A DNA stretch of 64,000 nt from Chloroflexota bacterium (lineage in GTDB: Bacteria > Chloroflexota > Anaerolineae > Promineifilales > Promineifilaceae). Location: positions 1 through 64,000 of the forward strand of contig JAGNBF010000020.1 of NCBI GenBank assembly GCA_018004935.1, read 5' to 3'. This document shows positions 36,882 to 45,744 of this stretch, piece by piece. How positions within the stretch are numbered: the first letter of the stretch is position 1; every line of letters starts with the position of its first letter. Made by a program: the position numbers and the translations under genes. The notes under the pieces were generated by a model. That model was not told the origin of the DNA and ran no database searches. It saw only the letters and a list, made by a program, of their open reading frames with translations.

Positions 36882-38138
36882 ATGAGTGGAAACCGTGAAC
36901 GCCTGGCCTGGGCCATTATTCTGATGGGTTTTACCATCTTAATTGCGGTGTTGATTGCAATTCCTATTAGCCTGAACGCTATTCGTTTGCGGGCTACGCG
37001 GCCGCTAAATATCTTCGTGCAAGCCAACCAGGGGACAGTAGCGGTAGATGACGAAACCGGCAACCGCAACGCTGTTTTTACGGATGACATCGCCCGTGAG
37101 TTTGAAACCGAATTGAATATCTTCACCAGTAACGCTGATACCGGTGTGGTGTTGTTTAACCTGCCAGATGTAGAAGAGCGAGTGGCCTGGGTGCAAGTGT
37201 ACAGCAACACCAATCTTCATGTGCAGACGGCGGATACCCCCCGTTTTCGCAGTAGCAATCGCAGTCATCAGATAGTTTTGCAACTGGAACAAGGGCGATT
37301 ACGTCTGACAGTGCCGGAGAACATGGAGCGAACGATTACTTTGCAGGTGATAACTCCTCAGGGAGAGGTATGGATTGATGAGCCAGGGCAATATGCCCTG
37401 GAAGTAGCCAATGTAGAAACCCGATTGGTGGTGCTAAAGGGCGCGGCCGCGTTACGAACCGCAGAAAATCAGCTTACCCTACTCACCGATGAATTAGGCA
37501 TGATTCCCCTGGATGAAGTCCCCGTTGGTCCCTTCGATACCGAGCGGAACCTGCTTCGTAACAGTGACTTTACCAATGATATGGCCGATTGGACCCTATT
37601 GGCCTGGAATATCGAACTACCAGATCAGCCTGAAGGCACAGTAACATCAGGAACTGTTACTGACGAGCCTGCTTTACGCTTTTATCGCCTGGGAACCGGC
37701 CATGCCGATGTCGCCGTCCGCCAGACCCTGGAGCAGGATGTCGCGGATTTTAGCAGTCTGCGCCTGGAAGCGACGATGATTATTCGTGGGCAAGATGTGG
37801 CGGTTTGTGGCGTGCGCGGAAGTGAATGTCCCCTGACTGTGCGCCTGGAATATGTGGATGAAAATGGGGTCAGCCAGATCTGGCAACAAGGCTTTTATGC
37901 CGTAGGTGATATTGCGCCCAACCAGACACCTGATATTTGCGTTTCTTGTGCCGTGGTGCAACCTCCCCATGTCAATGTCAACCTGAACCAACTCGCCTTC
38001 TTTGAACTAGACATTCTGGCCGAATTGGCCCGGCAAGGTTATTTAGCCCCCACCCGCCTGAAAAGTATTACGCTTATTGCCGCTGGTCATAGCTTTGAGG
38101 TAGATGTGGTGCAGGTGGGGCTATTTGGCAAGGAATGA
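36882..38138 (+). CDS. Membrane-anchored FecR-like protein with C-terminal carbohydrate-binding-like domain
   Basis: A 418-residue protein. One transmembrane helix (about 10-32) anchors it; the rest is extracytoplasmic. The middle (about 40-215) looks like a FecR-type domain (ITPQGEVWIDEPGQYALEV and a basic-acidic beta pattern). The C-terminal part (from LLRNSDFTNDMADW, about 230) resembles a galactose-binding/CBM fold. It contains three Cys in CGVRGSEC and CVSC segments. A longer frame starts at TTG 36795 but its first 29 codons are R3 repeat sequence, so ATG 36882 is preferred. Function is unknown; the neighbouring convergent gene also opens with a CBM-like LLHNGDF segment. Confidence 0.6.
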   Translation: MSGNRERLAWAIILMGFTILIAVLIAIPISLNAIRLRATRPLNIFVQANQGTVAVDDETGNRNAVFTDDIAREFETELNIFTSNADTGVVLFNLPDVEERVAWVQVYSNTNLHVQTADTPRFRSSNRSHQIVLQLEQGRLRLTVPENMERTITLQVITPQGEVWIDEPGQYALEVANVETRLVVLKGAAALRTAENQLTLLTDELGMIPLDEVPVGPFDTERNLLRNSDFTNDMADWTLLAWNIELPDQPEGTVTSGTVTDEPALRFYRLGTGHADVAVRQTLEQDVADFSSLRLEATMIIRGQDVAVCGVRGSECPLTVRLEYVDENGVSQIWQQGFYAVGDIAPNQTPDICVSCAVVQPPHVNVNLNQLAFFELDILAELARQGYLAPTRLKSITLIAAGHSFEVDVVQVGLFGKE

Positions 38139-38173
38139 GAGTGCCAGAGTAAAGGTCTTCCCAAACCCGTCTC

Positions 38174-39388
38174 CTATTCCTCAGAAGGAACCCATTTTCT
38201 TAGCCAGGCTTCTAAATCGGCGGGGGTGTTGGCCACAATGGCTGTGAAGAGGGTGCCCGGATAATGGTCATGGAACCAACCTGCCGTAAGAGGGGTAGGC
38301 CAGTGGTGGGGATTAATAGCCAGAACTTGCCGTTTTTCCAATAAACCTAACCCGGCATCATCGGCTGAATAACCAACGGTGTAACGACCGGTAAAACTCC
38401 CTTTCGCGGCCGCGATCAGCCATTTCTCATCTGCCGTCGGGGGTAACAAAACATATATCCGCCGGTAAGCAATCCGAGGATCCCCCTTAGGTTTCAATGC
38501 GGCCGCTTTGCTCAAATCATCATGTTTCACCGACAACAACTGTTGCGCCAGAAGCCGCGCCCCCCGATCCCCAATAAAACGAATATCGTACAACCCTTCG
38601 TCCGGCACATGAAAACGATAACGCCATGTGAACCGATCATTTTCCTGCGTCATCCCCTGAAAGGCGACCAACGCATATTCCCCATCTGGTCGTTGCACCG
38701 TTAATTCCATAAAAACCTGGTTCCGATTAGAGGAAACCAGGGCGGTCATCTCCGTACCGGGCAACGGTTTTTCCGGCTCCAGGTTGATGTGGGTATCGCC
38801 CGCGCCGATAACGGTAATCGTGCGACGGTAACGACTCACCGGGATCAGTTCGCTCATGCGCCAGAAGATACTCTGTTGCCGCTTGGGCCGTTCCGGCGCT
38901 GACTTGAGAAAGACGGTAATAATTGAAGTTTCGGCCTCCAGGCTGAGTTCTAAAGTTTCCCATTTACCCAGCGGGTTGACTTTTTTGCTCCAGACAATGA
39001 GGGGACTATTGGGATCGAGGCCACCGGTTGGGTCAATGCCTATTTGCAGGTCTACGTTACTCGGTTCTACCAGGTTGCCAGGGGTTTCATCTTCGCTGGA
39101 CCAGGCCAGTGCTTCTACCGTGAGTTTGTAGGTGTCGCCAGGGGCGGCGGGAACTTGCTGGTATAGCCCGGCAGTATGAGTTGCCCAAGGAGAGCTGATT
39201 TCTTGAGCCGAGAGGGTTTCTAATGCGGCCGCACGGAATACCGGTGTCTGGTTTTTCCATTGTGGATCGCTGGCCCGCTGGACTGTCCACCAGGGTGCCC
39301 AAGACGCGGCCACAGTCATCCGCTCATCTTTGCGGTAAGGCTGGAAAGCCCCGGAGAAGTCGCCGTTGTGGAGAAGATTGGTTGCCAT
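38174..39388 (-). CDS. Hypothetical protein with N-terminal carbohydrate-binding-like domain
   Basis: A 404-residue protein of unknown function. The first ~160 residues begin LLHNGDFSGAFQPY and have the jelly-roll pattern of CBM/galactose-binding domains. The middle contains beta-rich repeats, and the last ~90 residues have a TAGWFHDHYPGTLF segment. No signal peptide or membrane helix is evident. ATG 39388 is chosen because an in-frame extension to 39535 reads through R2 and R3 repeats. It converges on the FecR-like gene, with which it shares the LLxNxDF motif, so both may handle the same polysaccharide. GCGGCCGC occurs three times. Confidence 0.6.
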   Translation of the reverse strand: MATNLLHNGDFSGAFQPYRKDERMTVAASWAPWWTVQRASDPQWKNQTPVFRAAALETLSAQEISSPWATHTAGLYQQVPAAPGDTYKLTVEALAWSSEDETPGNLVEPSNVDLQIGIDPTGGLDPNSPLIVWSKKVNPLGKWETLELSLEAETSIITVFLKSAPERPKRQQSIFWRMSELIPVSRYRRTITVIGAGDTHINLEPEKPLPGTEMTALVSSNRNQVFMELTVQRPDGEYALVAFQGMTQENDRFTWRYRFHVPDEGLYDIRFIGDRGARLLAQQLLSVKHDDLSKAAALKPKGDPRIAYRRIYVLLPPTADEKWLIAAAKGSFTGRYTVGYSADDAGLGLLEKRQVLAINPHHWPTPLTAGWFHDHYPGTLFTAIVANTPADLEAWLRKWVPSEE

Positions 39389-39585
39389 AAGGGGATTCGG
39401 TGAGTGTCTAAAATAACCTGAGGTGGCACGGTCAGGAGACCGGCCACAGCAGGCCACTAATTTAAAAAATGGCCTCCATACAGGTGGGGTATGGCTCTGC
39501 CTGAGCTTGTCGAAGGCGGAGCCGGGCTTCGACAAGCTCAGCCCTCGGGGGCGTGTATAGTTACAAAAAATGAATGAGTATGAAC
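39389..39585. repeat. R2 and R3 repeats between convergent-leaning genes
   Basis: R2 at 39424-39450 (GGCACGGTCAGGAGACCGGC plus CACAGC) and R3 with perfect 15-bp arms CTGAGCTTGTCGAAG (39501-39515) and CTTCGACAAGCTCAG (39527-39541). The sequence flanking R3 (a GGTGGGGTATGGCTCTGC lead) recurs at about 62138-62180. Confidence 0.75.
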
Positions 39586-40104
39586 TTATTGTGCGCCAGT
39601 TTCTGCTAAGGGAGTCGCGGCCGCGACCCGGCGAACATAATCTTCGACCAACAGCAAACTGCTCCCTGCATGTTTAATCGTCTGAAGCAGGCTGGTCATA
39701 CTCGATATCTCTTCCACCTGTTCATTGACAAACCATTGTAGAAAGTTCTCGCTGGTATGATCGTTATTCGCCTTGGCCACTGTCACCAAATTGTTGATCT
39801 CATTGGTGACACGGACTTCTTGCTCCAGCGCATATTGCACCGCATCGGATGCCCCGGAAAAGTCATTGCGTAGCTCAGGGGTAGCGGGAATGGTGGGTTT
39901 GACACCCGCATCGAGCATGAAATGAACAAATTTCATCGCGTGCATCCGCTCTTCTTCCGCCTGACGATAGAAAAATCCAGCCAGATCCGGTAATCCTTCA
40001 TCGTCAAAATAGACAGCGATGGCGACATACTGAGCAGAAGCACCAAATTCGCTTCTGATTTGTTGATTCATGGGGGCTATGATAGCCTGACTGATAATTT
40101 GCAT
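39586..40104 (-). CDS. Ferritin
   Basis: A 172-residue four-helix-bundle iron-storage protein (FtnA-like, non-haem). The ferroxidase-centre pattern is visible: Glu19, the EEERMH cluster (about 50-55), Glu in QEVRVTNEI (about 94) and the QWFVNEQVEE segment (about 126-135). It stores Fe(III) mineral and limits oxidative stress. The ribosome-binding site TAGGAGAATAAATC before ATG 40104 comes from the edge of the R1 repeat, as for the ABC ATPase at 337. GCGGCCGC at about 39617 is read as AAA near the C terminus. Confidence 0.92.
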   Translation of the reverse strand: MQIISQAIIAPMNQQIRSEFGASAQYVAIAVYFDDEGLPDLAGFFYRQAEEERMHAMKFVHFMLDAGVKPTIPATPELRNDFSGASDAVQYALEQEVRVTNEINNLVTVAKANNDHTSENFLQWFVNEQVEEISSMTSLLQTIKHAGSSLLLVEDYVRRVAAATPLAETGAQ

Positions 40105-40114
40105 GATTTATTCT

Positions 40115-40425
40115 CCTACGAAAATGTAGGGCGATTTTATAAATCGCCCAGTGGACGATTTATAAAATCGTCCTACAGATTTTCATTCCACTTGGTGAGC
40201 ACTCGCTCATGGGGAACTCCTACGAAAATGTAGGGCGATTTGGCAAATCGCCCGGACGATTTACAAAATCGTCCTACAGATTTTCATTCCACTTGGTGAG
40301 CACCCCGCTCATGGGGAACTCCTGCGAAAATGTAGGGCGATTTTTTAAATCGCCCAGTGGACAATTTACCAAATTGTCCTACAGATTTTCATCCCTCTTG
40401 GTGCGCCGTAGGCTTATGGGAACTC
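40115..40425. repeat. R1 repeat, three tandem copies
   Basis: Three copies, beginning at about 40115, 40219 and 40322 (period about 103-104 bp). Each has CCTACGAAAATGTAGG, two short stem-loops of the GGGCGATTT/AAATCGCCC and GGACGATTT/AAATCGTCC type, and a TTTTCATTCCACTTGGTG tail. Their loops vary. The edge nearest ferritin provides its Shine-Dalgarno sequence. Single copies lie at about 111-225, 15220-15305 and 48997-49051. Confidence 0.9.
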
Positions 40426-40936
40426 ACTAAGTGAACATCTAAAAATAACTTCCCGGTTTAGACCTGACAGATTTTCGGAAACCTGTCAGGTCTGCGCGGA
40501 ACTTATTCTTGGACGATTACTAAGGAATGAGAACGAAATAACTTGTTCGCCGGGAGTGGCACGGCCAGGAGACCGGCCACAGCAAATGTTCAAGTTATTT
40601 AATCGTCAAGCCTAAGTTTTCTGCGTAGTTATAAGCCCTGGCCAATAAGAGGCTACGGATTGAGTCATCAAAAATGCGTTCATGTCAGCTTACCTTATTT
40701 TAAGCGTACCTTCAAGGTATGGATCAGACGGGTAGGGCTTTTTCAAAGTCCGATTTCTTAGCGCTGGCTTATACCAGGGACGGTTTTCCCTCACCCCTAA
40801 CCCCGCCCCCAGGGGCGGGGAATTGGATAAAGTGTCGTTTTTTGAGAGCGTCCGCCCTCAAAAAACGACACAAATAGGTTTCCCCCTCGGGGAAGGGGTT
40901 AGAGGGATGGGCGTTTCCGATTAGCGACATATCCAA
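40426..40936. repeat. Intergenic R7, R2 and R6 repeats
   Basis: No gene. R7 (about 40432-40530) is the inverted counterpart of 17214-17312. An R2 copy (40556-40583) lies inside AAATAACTT / AAGTTATTT arms. An R6 element (about 40790-40915) has a hairpin core at 40832-40871 with one mismatch (loop GTCC). About 110 bp near 40620-40780 show nothing recognisable. Confidence 0.7.
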
Positions 40937-42151
40937 TTAACTTTGGAGAGGCCGTGCCAGACGGGGAATCCTCGCCAGGCTGTGGAAGATGCCGCTGATG
41001 GCCGCGGCCGCATCCAGCAGATAAAAAATGGGCAAAATGGGTAAACGAAGCCAGTACGCGGCCGCAACTCTTTCCTGCCATAGCGCCACCACTACCTGTA
41101 CGCATGGTGTAAGCCAGGACACCGCCAACAACCAATCCCATCTTTGCCCCTTCACTTGAGCTAAAGTCACCACTGCTGTTGCCAGCCGATCCAGATAACC
41201 TAGACTAAACAGCCGATTTTCCCACCATACCCACCCTCCGGCACGCCTGGGGTGATGAACCTGGGAGTGAGATTGAGTCAGAGCTACATCTGTAAAACCA
41301 GCCGACCAGCGTTGGTGTTGGTGCCAGTAAGCCCGCAGGGTTGTGGGGGCCAAGGTTGTACTGATCGCCTGAGGTACATAACGCGTCGCCCAACTTGCCT
41401 GTGCCAGCCGTACCGTGACATCACTGTCTTCGAGAATGGCTCCGGGGGTAAAACCGCCCACATTGGTCAGGGCCGTTAGCCGATACGCACAGTTTGAGCC
41501 GAGGGTGGGGGGCTGTAGGTTGAGCCGATCTTTGGCCCGGATGGTGATGGCCTGGTGGACAGTGGCTTCATAGGTGGCATAAGTAGCCGTCAGACTGTCT
41601 AGCCCATTGCCAATGATGCGCCGTCCGCTGGTGGCCCCGATGGTGGTGTCGGTGAAGGGGGTAATGAGGTGCTGTAATGCGTCTGGTCGCGGCCGCTCAT
41701 CGGCATCATATACCACCAGTAGTTGCGCGTAGTCAGAGTGTGAACTAAACAATAACTGGTTTAGAGCCATGGCCTTGCCCTGATTGGACTCGACACGCTG
41801 ATATATCCAGCCATTTTGAAGTGTACAGGCGGTTTGGATGACGCGGCCGCAACCATCTGTTGACCCATCATCCCACCAGATAATCCGGCACCGTTCCTTC
41901 GGGTAATCTAGCTGTCGGATGGCTTCCAGGCAGGCAGGCAGGGTGGTGGCTTCGTTGTAAAAGGGGATGGCGATCAGCAAGTGGGGCCATTCACCCGGTG
42001 GGGGGAGGGGCCGTGGCCGGGTAAATCCGGCCACGAACAGGAAGAGCCAGCGGCGCACGGTGAAGAGGAGAAGAATTGCGGCCGCGAGCCTTACCCCTAT
42101 TCGCCCTACCCATGTAATTACCAGGTGTAGATTTATACAGGCGAAGGACAT
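40937..42151 (-). CDS. Membrane glycosyltransferase, family 2
   Basis: A 404-residue processive-type GT2. An N-terminal hydrophobic segment (about 10-38) is followed by the GT-A domain (AIPFYNE near 55, WWDDGSTDG, VYDADERPRPDA as the DxD site), LEDSDVTVRLAQ as the ED motif, and QHQRWSAG as the Q/RxxRW motif. Several C-terminal hydrophobic segments follow. It would make or extend an extracellular polysaccharide or glycolipid. ATG 42151 is clear. It is 26 bp downstream of the epimerase gene on the same strand. GCGGCCGC occurs five times. Confidence 0.85.
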   Translation of the reverse strand: MSFACINLHLVITWVGRIGVRLAAAILLLFTVRRWLFLFVAGFTRPRPLPPPGEWPHLLIAIPFYNEATTLPACLEAIRQLDYPKERCRIIWWDDGSTDGCGRVIQTACTLQNGWIYQRVESNQGKAMALNQLLFSSHSDYAQLLVVYDADERPRPDALQHLITPFTDTTIGATSGRRIIGNGLDSLTATYATYEATVHQAITIRAKDRLNLQPPTLGSNCAYRLTALTNVGGFTPGAILEDSDVTVRLAQASWATRYVPQAISTTLAPTTLRAYWHQHQRWSAGFTDVALTQSHSQVHHPRRAGGWVWWENRLFSLGYLDRLATAVVTLAQVKGQRWDWLLAVSWLTPCVQVVVALWQERVAAAYWLRLPILPIFYLLDAAAAISGIFHSLARIPRLARPLQS

Positions 42152-42177
42152 AATGGGACGGAACGCTTACCGATGGG

Positions 42178-43110
42178 CTACTGTTTATGCTGAATCAAAT
42201 GACGAATGGCGGCCAACAGTTCTGGGTGGGTAAAGGTGAATCCAGCGTCTTGTAAACGTTGCGGCCGCTGACGTTGGCTATCTAACACCAGCGATGCCGT
42301 TTCCCCAAGGAGTAGGCGTAGGGCAAATGCGGGCACAGGCAGAAACGAGGGTCGTTTAATTGCCTTGCCAATTGTTTTACTCATCGTTCGGTTGGTAACG
42401 GCTTCTGGGGCGCACAGGTTGTAGACGCCATGGGCTTGTGAGTTCTCCATGAGGAACTGGATAGCCTGTACCTCATCTTCCAGGTGAATCCAGGGCAACC
42501 ACTGTTGGCCCTTGCCCATAGGCCCCCCGACAAATAGTTTATGGGGGAGTAAGAGTAAGGGGAAGGCTCCCCCCTGGGTGCTGAGGACAACCCCGGTGCG
42601 AATCGTGACCAGCCGAACGCCCTGAGTTTTGACGGACTGGATGCTCTTTTCCCATACTTTGCATACTTCGGCGACAAAATCGTGGCCGGGTGTGGCGGCT
42701 TCGGTCAAGACTTCATCACCGCGCCCGCCATAATATCCCACCGCTGATGCCTGGATGATAACTTCGGGTTTGGTCGCGGCCGCGTTCACCGCCGCCACCA
42801 CCGCCTGCCCCGCCTGTACCCGGCTGTCCTTGATGAGCTTCTTCCGTTTTTCCGTCCAGCGGCTGGGGATGAAACCGTCACCAGCAATGCTGGCCCCCGC
42901 CAGATTGACAATGGCTTTGGCCCCATCGGCCAGATGGCCCCAGCCTTGTGCCGTGCGTCCATCCCATTTCACGGCGCGGACACCAGCGGGTAGCCCGATG
43001 GCCTTGTCGGGATTGCGGGTGAGGATGATGATGTCGTAGTTCGCGGCCGCGAGCCGTTGCGCCAACGCTTTCCCAATGAGACCGGTTCCCCCGGTGATGA
43101 TGATACGCAT
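42178..43110 (-). CDS. TIGR01777-family NAD-dependent epimerase/dehydratase
   Basis: A 310-residue extended short-chain dehydrogenase homologue. Nucleotide-binding motif GGTGLIG (7-13), then YYGGRGDE bearing the active-site Tyr (about 141-148). The family has a TIGR01777 (SulA-like, YfcH) assignment and an uncertain substrate. The C-terminal ~50 residues form the DUF1731-like domain typical of the family (ending PELLAAIRHLIQHK). ATG 43110 is chosen over the longer frame to 43149, since homology begins at MRIIITGG. It is probably co-transcribed with the glycosyltransferase. Confidence 0.85.
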   Translation of the reverse strand: MRIIITGGTGLIGKALAQRLAAANYDIIILTRNPDKAIGLPAGVRAVKWDGRTAQGWGHLADGAKAIVNLAGASIAGDGFIPSRWTEKRKKLIKDSRVQAGQAVVAAVNAAATKPEVIIQASAVGYYGGRGDEVLTEAATPGHDFVAEVCKVWEKSIQSVKTQGVRLVTIRTGVVLSTQGGAFPLLLLPHKLFVGGPMGKGQQWLPWIHLEDEVQAIQFLMENSQAHGVYNLCAPEAVTNRTMSKTIGKAIKRPSFLPVPAFALRLLLGETASLVLDSQRQRPQRLQDAGFTFTHPELLAAIRHLIQHKQ

Positions 43111-43868
43111 AAAACCACCTACCTTTTTTGAAGCCAAAGTCAGAGACACAACCCCAACTCGAAACTCGAAACTCTCTCTTAACCGATAAAAGTTAGCCGG
43201 AATTAGCCAAAATGCAAACTACCCAGTGGGGCCGAATTCATCCATCGGCCAGGCCTGCCCGGTTGTTATGAAGGTTGAGAATTTAATACGGTAATGCGAT
43301 GGGTACGGGCTGGCCTTGTACCTGCCCGGTTGGGCAACCACAAGGGTTGTCCGTACATTACCGGTTTATTTTTTGAACATTCATTACGACCGGGCTATTT
43401 TTACAAAGGCCGCTGGCCTGGGTTTTCAGCCCGCAGGGCGGGGTAACTGAACGCTTGCGATAGAGCTTTCAAGATAAAGATTTTGGGTTTTACGAGACGT
43501 TATCCAGAGTGTTCCCCATCGTTAGGAATGGTGACTATACAGCCCCTCACCCTAACCCTCTCCCCAGGGAGAGGGTTAGGGTGAGGGTCAGCGGTTTCAC
43601 CTTCTCATGCCACGCTCGGTGTCGTGTAGGACGCCGAGCGTCTCAGAGGGAATTCCCACGCCGAGCGGGGGAATAAGTTGTGACACCTGAATAGTTACAA
43701 ATCGTCAATCGTAAATGCTATAGTTTGCCCAGGTGACTACCCCCTTGTACACTTCCCCTGTGTGCCAGAAAAGCTAGTCAGCCAGCGGCTAACGGCTAAC
43801 CGCCAGCGGCTGAACTGCTGAACTGCTGAAATGCTAAAACGCTGACCCGCTATTCCCCAGGAGTTCCC
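43111..43868. repeat. Intergenic repeats before the MttB homologue
   Basis: No gene. An inverted R9 copy (about 43305-43365), an R4 half-element ending in GTAACTGAACGCTT (about 43385-43455), a CCCTCTCCCCAGGGAGAGGG hairpin (43557-43578) and a GCTCGGTGTCG/CGCCGAGCGTC stem region (about 43613-43660). From 43790 to 43850 short words CTGAACTGCTGAAATGCTAA repeat. AGGAG (43859-43863) precedes ATG 43869. Confidence 0.65.
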
Positions 43869-45395
43869 ATGAGCGATTCCCCTAGACGTGTAGGTCGTGA
43901 AGCCCGACGAGAACAGGCCCGAACCGCGGCCGCAGTCCATCACATTACCCAACCGGTTCACAATCTGCCCACCTACGAACTGGTCAACCCGGAAGGGGTG
44001 GAACTGCTCCACCAGAGTTCCATGACCATCCTCTCTGAGGTGGGTATTGATTTTTATGACGATGAAGCCCAGGCTATTCTGAAGGAGCATGGTGTGCCGT
44101 TTCAGGGGGACACAGCCTTCTTCGACCCCGATCTGGTGATGCAGTATGTGGCGATGGCCCCGCGCCAGTTCACGCAATTGGCGCGTAACCCCGCCAATAA
44201 TGTGATAATCGGCGGCAACCACATCTGTTTTGCCCCGGTGTATGGGCCGCCATTTGTCTATAGTGTGGACCGCGGCCGCAGAGAAGCCACCCTCGCCGAC
44301 TTCATCAACTTTGTCAAACTGGCCTATCTCTCTCCCTACATCCACCACTCCGGCGGCACCATCGTCGAACCCACCGACGAACCCACCCACACCCGCCACC
44401 TGGACATGGTGTATAGCCACATCAAATACAGCGACAAACCGTTCATGGGGTCGGTGACATCTGGGAGTAACGCCGAAGACAGCATCAAAATGGCCGAAAT
44501 CTTGTTTGGGGCTGAAACCATCCGCGAAAATCCGGTCCTCATCTCCCTGATCAACATCAGCAGTCCGCGCCGCCTGGACGACCGGATGTTGGGTGCGCTC
44601 AAAGCCTATGCCAAAGCCCGGCAGGCCCTCATCATCACTCCGTTCATCCTCTCCGGGGCCATGGCTCCAGTGACGGTGGCAGGTACGGTGGCCCAACTCA
44701 ACGCCGAAGCCCTGGCCGGTATCATCCTGACGCAAATGATCAACCCCGGCACACCTGTCGTGTATGGTGCGTTCCAGACCAACATTGATTTACAGAGCGG
44801 TGCGCCGGTGTTTGGTTCACCGGAGAGCCAGATCGCCCTGTTTGCCAGTGCCCAATTGGCCCGACGGTATGGCCTGCCCTTCCGTAGTGGGGGTATGTTT
44901 GCCAGCAGTAAAGTGGGGGATGCTCAGGCGGCGTATGAATCGGTGATGGTCATGTTGCCGACAGTGCTGGCACGGGTCAATTTTGTCCTGCATACGGCGG
45001 GCTGGCTGGAAGGGGGGCTGACCGCCGGATACGAGAAGTTTGTGATGGATTGTGAACTGTTGGGGATGTTCCACAAATTTTTGCAGGGGTTGGACTTGTC
45101 GGAGAATGGGCTGGCGATGGAGGGGATTCGGGCTGTGGCTCCTGGTGGGCATCATCTGGGCACGGATCACACCATGCGGAACTTCCGCACCGCTTTCTAC
45201 CGTTCGGATTTGTTTGATTACAACTCGTTTGAGCAGTGGGCTGAGGAAGGCAGTTTGACGGCGGAGCAGAAGGCGAGCGCGAAGGTTAAGCAGTTACTCC
45301 GTTCTTATGAGGCTCCCTCGCTGGATAAGGCAATTGATGAAGAGATGATGGGGTTTGTACGCGGCCGCAAGGCCACCATCAAACCCGAATATTGA
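43869..45395 (+). CDS. MttB-family (trimethylamine/quaternary amine) corrinoid methyltransferase, non-pyrrolysine
   Basis: A 508-residue MttB-superfamily TIM-barrel methyltransferase. Full length without an in-frame TAG, so it belongs to the non-pyrrolysine group whose members demethylate glycine betaine, carnitine or related quaternary amines to a corrinoid protein. It has the typical C-terminal region with GGHHLGTDHTMRNFRTAFYR (about 422-441). AGGAG precedes the ATG. No MttC-type corrinoid protein, RamA activator or MtgA partner is visible in the window. Nearby GcvT and flavoprotein genes suggest methylated amine use. Three GCGGCCGC copies. Confidence 0.85.
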   Translation: MSDSPRRVGREARREQARTAAAVHHITQPVHNLPTYELVNPEGVELLHQSSMTILSEVGIDFYDDEAQAILKEHGVPFQGDTAFFDPDLVMQYVAMAPRQFTQLARNPANNVIIGGNHICFAPVYGPPFVYSVDRGRREATLADFINFVKLAYLSPYIHHSGGTIVEPTDEPTHTRHLDMVYSHIKYSDKPFMGSVTSGSNAEDSIKMAEILFGAETIRENPVLISLINISSPRRLDDRMLGALKAYAKARQALIITPFILSGAMAPVTVAGTVAQLNAEALAGIILTQMINPGTPVVYGAFQTNIDLQSGAPVFGSPESQIALFASAQLARRYGLPFRSGGMFASSKVGDAQAAYESVMVMLPTVLARVNFVLHTAGWLEGGLTAGYEKFVMDCELLGMFHKFLQGLDLSENGLAMEGIRAVAPGGHHLGTDHTMRNFRTAFYRSDLFDYNSFEQWAEEGSLTAEQKASAKVKQLLRSYEAPSLDKAIDEEMMGFVRGRKATIKPEY

Positions 45396-45468
45396 CATTG
45401 TATTGGGCTAGCCGCTGGATTAAAATAGCCAACTAGATAGCCATTTGTGCATCTAAAAGGAGTTGACT

Positions 45469-45744
45469 ATGACCAACACTTATTCGATTGCCGAAGCCCG
45501 CGACCAATTTACGACCCTGGTTCATGATCTCCAACATCAACCCCTCATTCGATTAACGCGACGAGGCAAACCGGTGGCTGTTCTGTTATCCATTGAAGAA
45601 TACGAACGCCTCTCCATGCCCAAGCTAGGCTTCTGGCAAGCCTACAACAAGTTTCGTCACGATACCGATCTTGCCACATTGGCGATTGATTCTGATCTAT
45701 TCACCGAACGCGATCCCTCACCTGGGCGTGAGGTGGCCTGGTAA
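45469..45744 (+). CDS. Phd/YefM-family antitoxin
   Basis: A 91-residue antitoxin that would bind its own promoter and neutralise the adjacent VapC. N-terminal YSIAEARDQFTTLVHDLQ and RLTRRGKPVAVLLSIEEYERL (read in two parts, about 3-20 and 27-47) are the classic Phd/YefM pattern. Start ATG 45469 follows AAAAGGAG; the upstream TTG at 45463 lies within the ribosome-binding region. Its stop overlaps the toxin start by one base (TAATG). Confidence 0.88.
   Translation: MTNTYSIAEARDQFTTLVHDLQHQPLIRLTRRGKPVAVLLSIEEYERLSMPKLGFWQAYNKFRHDTDLATLAIDSDLFTERDPSPGREVAW

Noticed and set aside
39389-39535. N-terminal extension of the CBM-like protein
   Set aside because: It reads through R2 and R3 repeats, and the domain starts at ATG 39388.
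40115-40425. CRISPR-like appearance of the three R1 copies
   Set aside because: The units are about 104 bp with related, not unique, intervening sequence; there are no spacers and no cas genes.
43737-44735. 332-codon minus-strand frame opposite the MttB homologue
   Set aside because: It is antisense to a well-supported family gene, with His/Gly-rich shadow composition.
43869-45395. Pyrrolysine-containing MttB
   Set aside because: No in-frame TAG occurs; the frame is uninterrupted to its stop.
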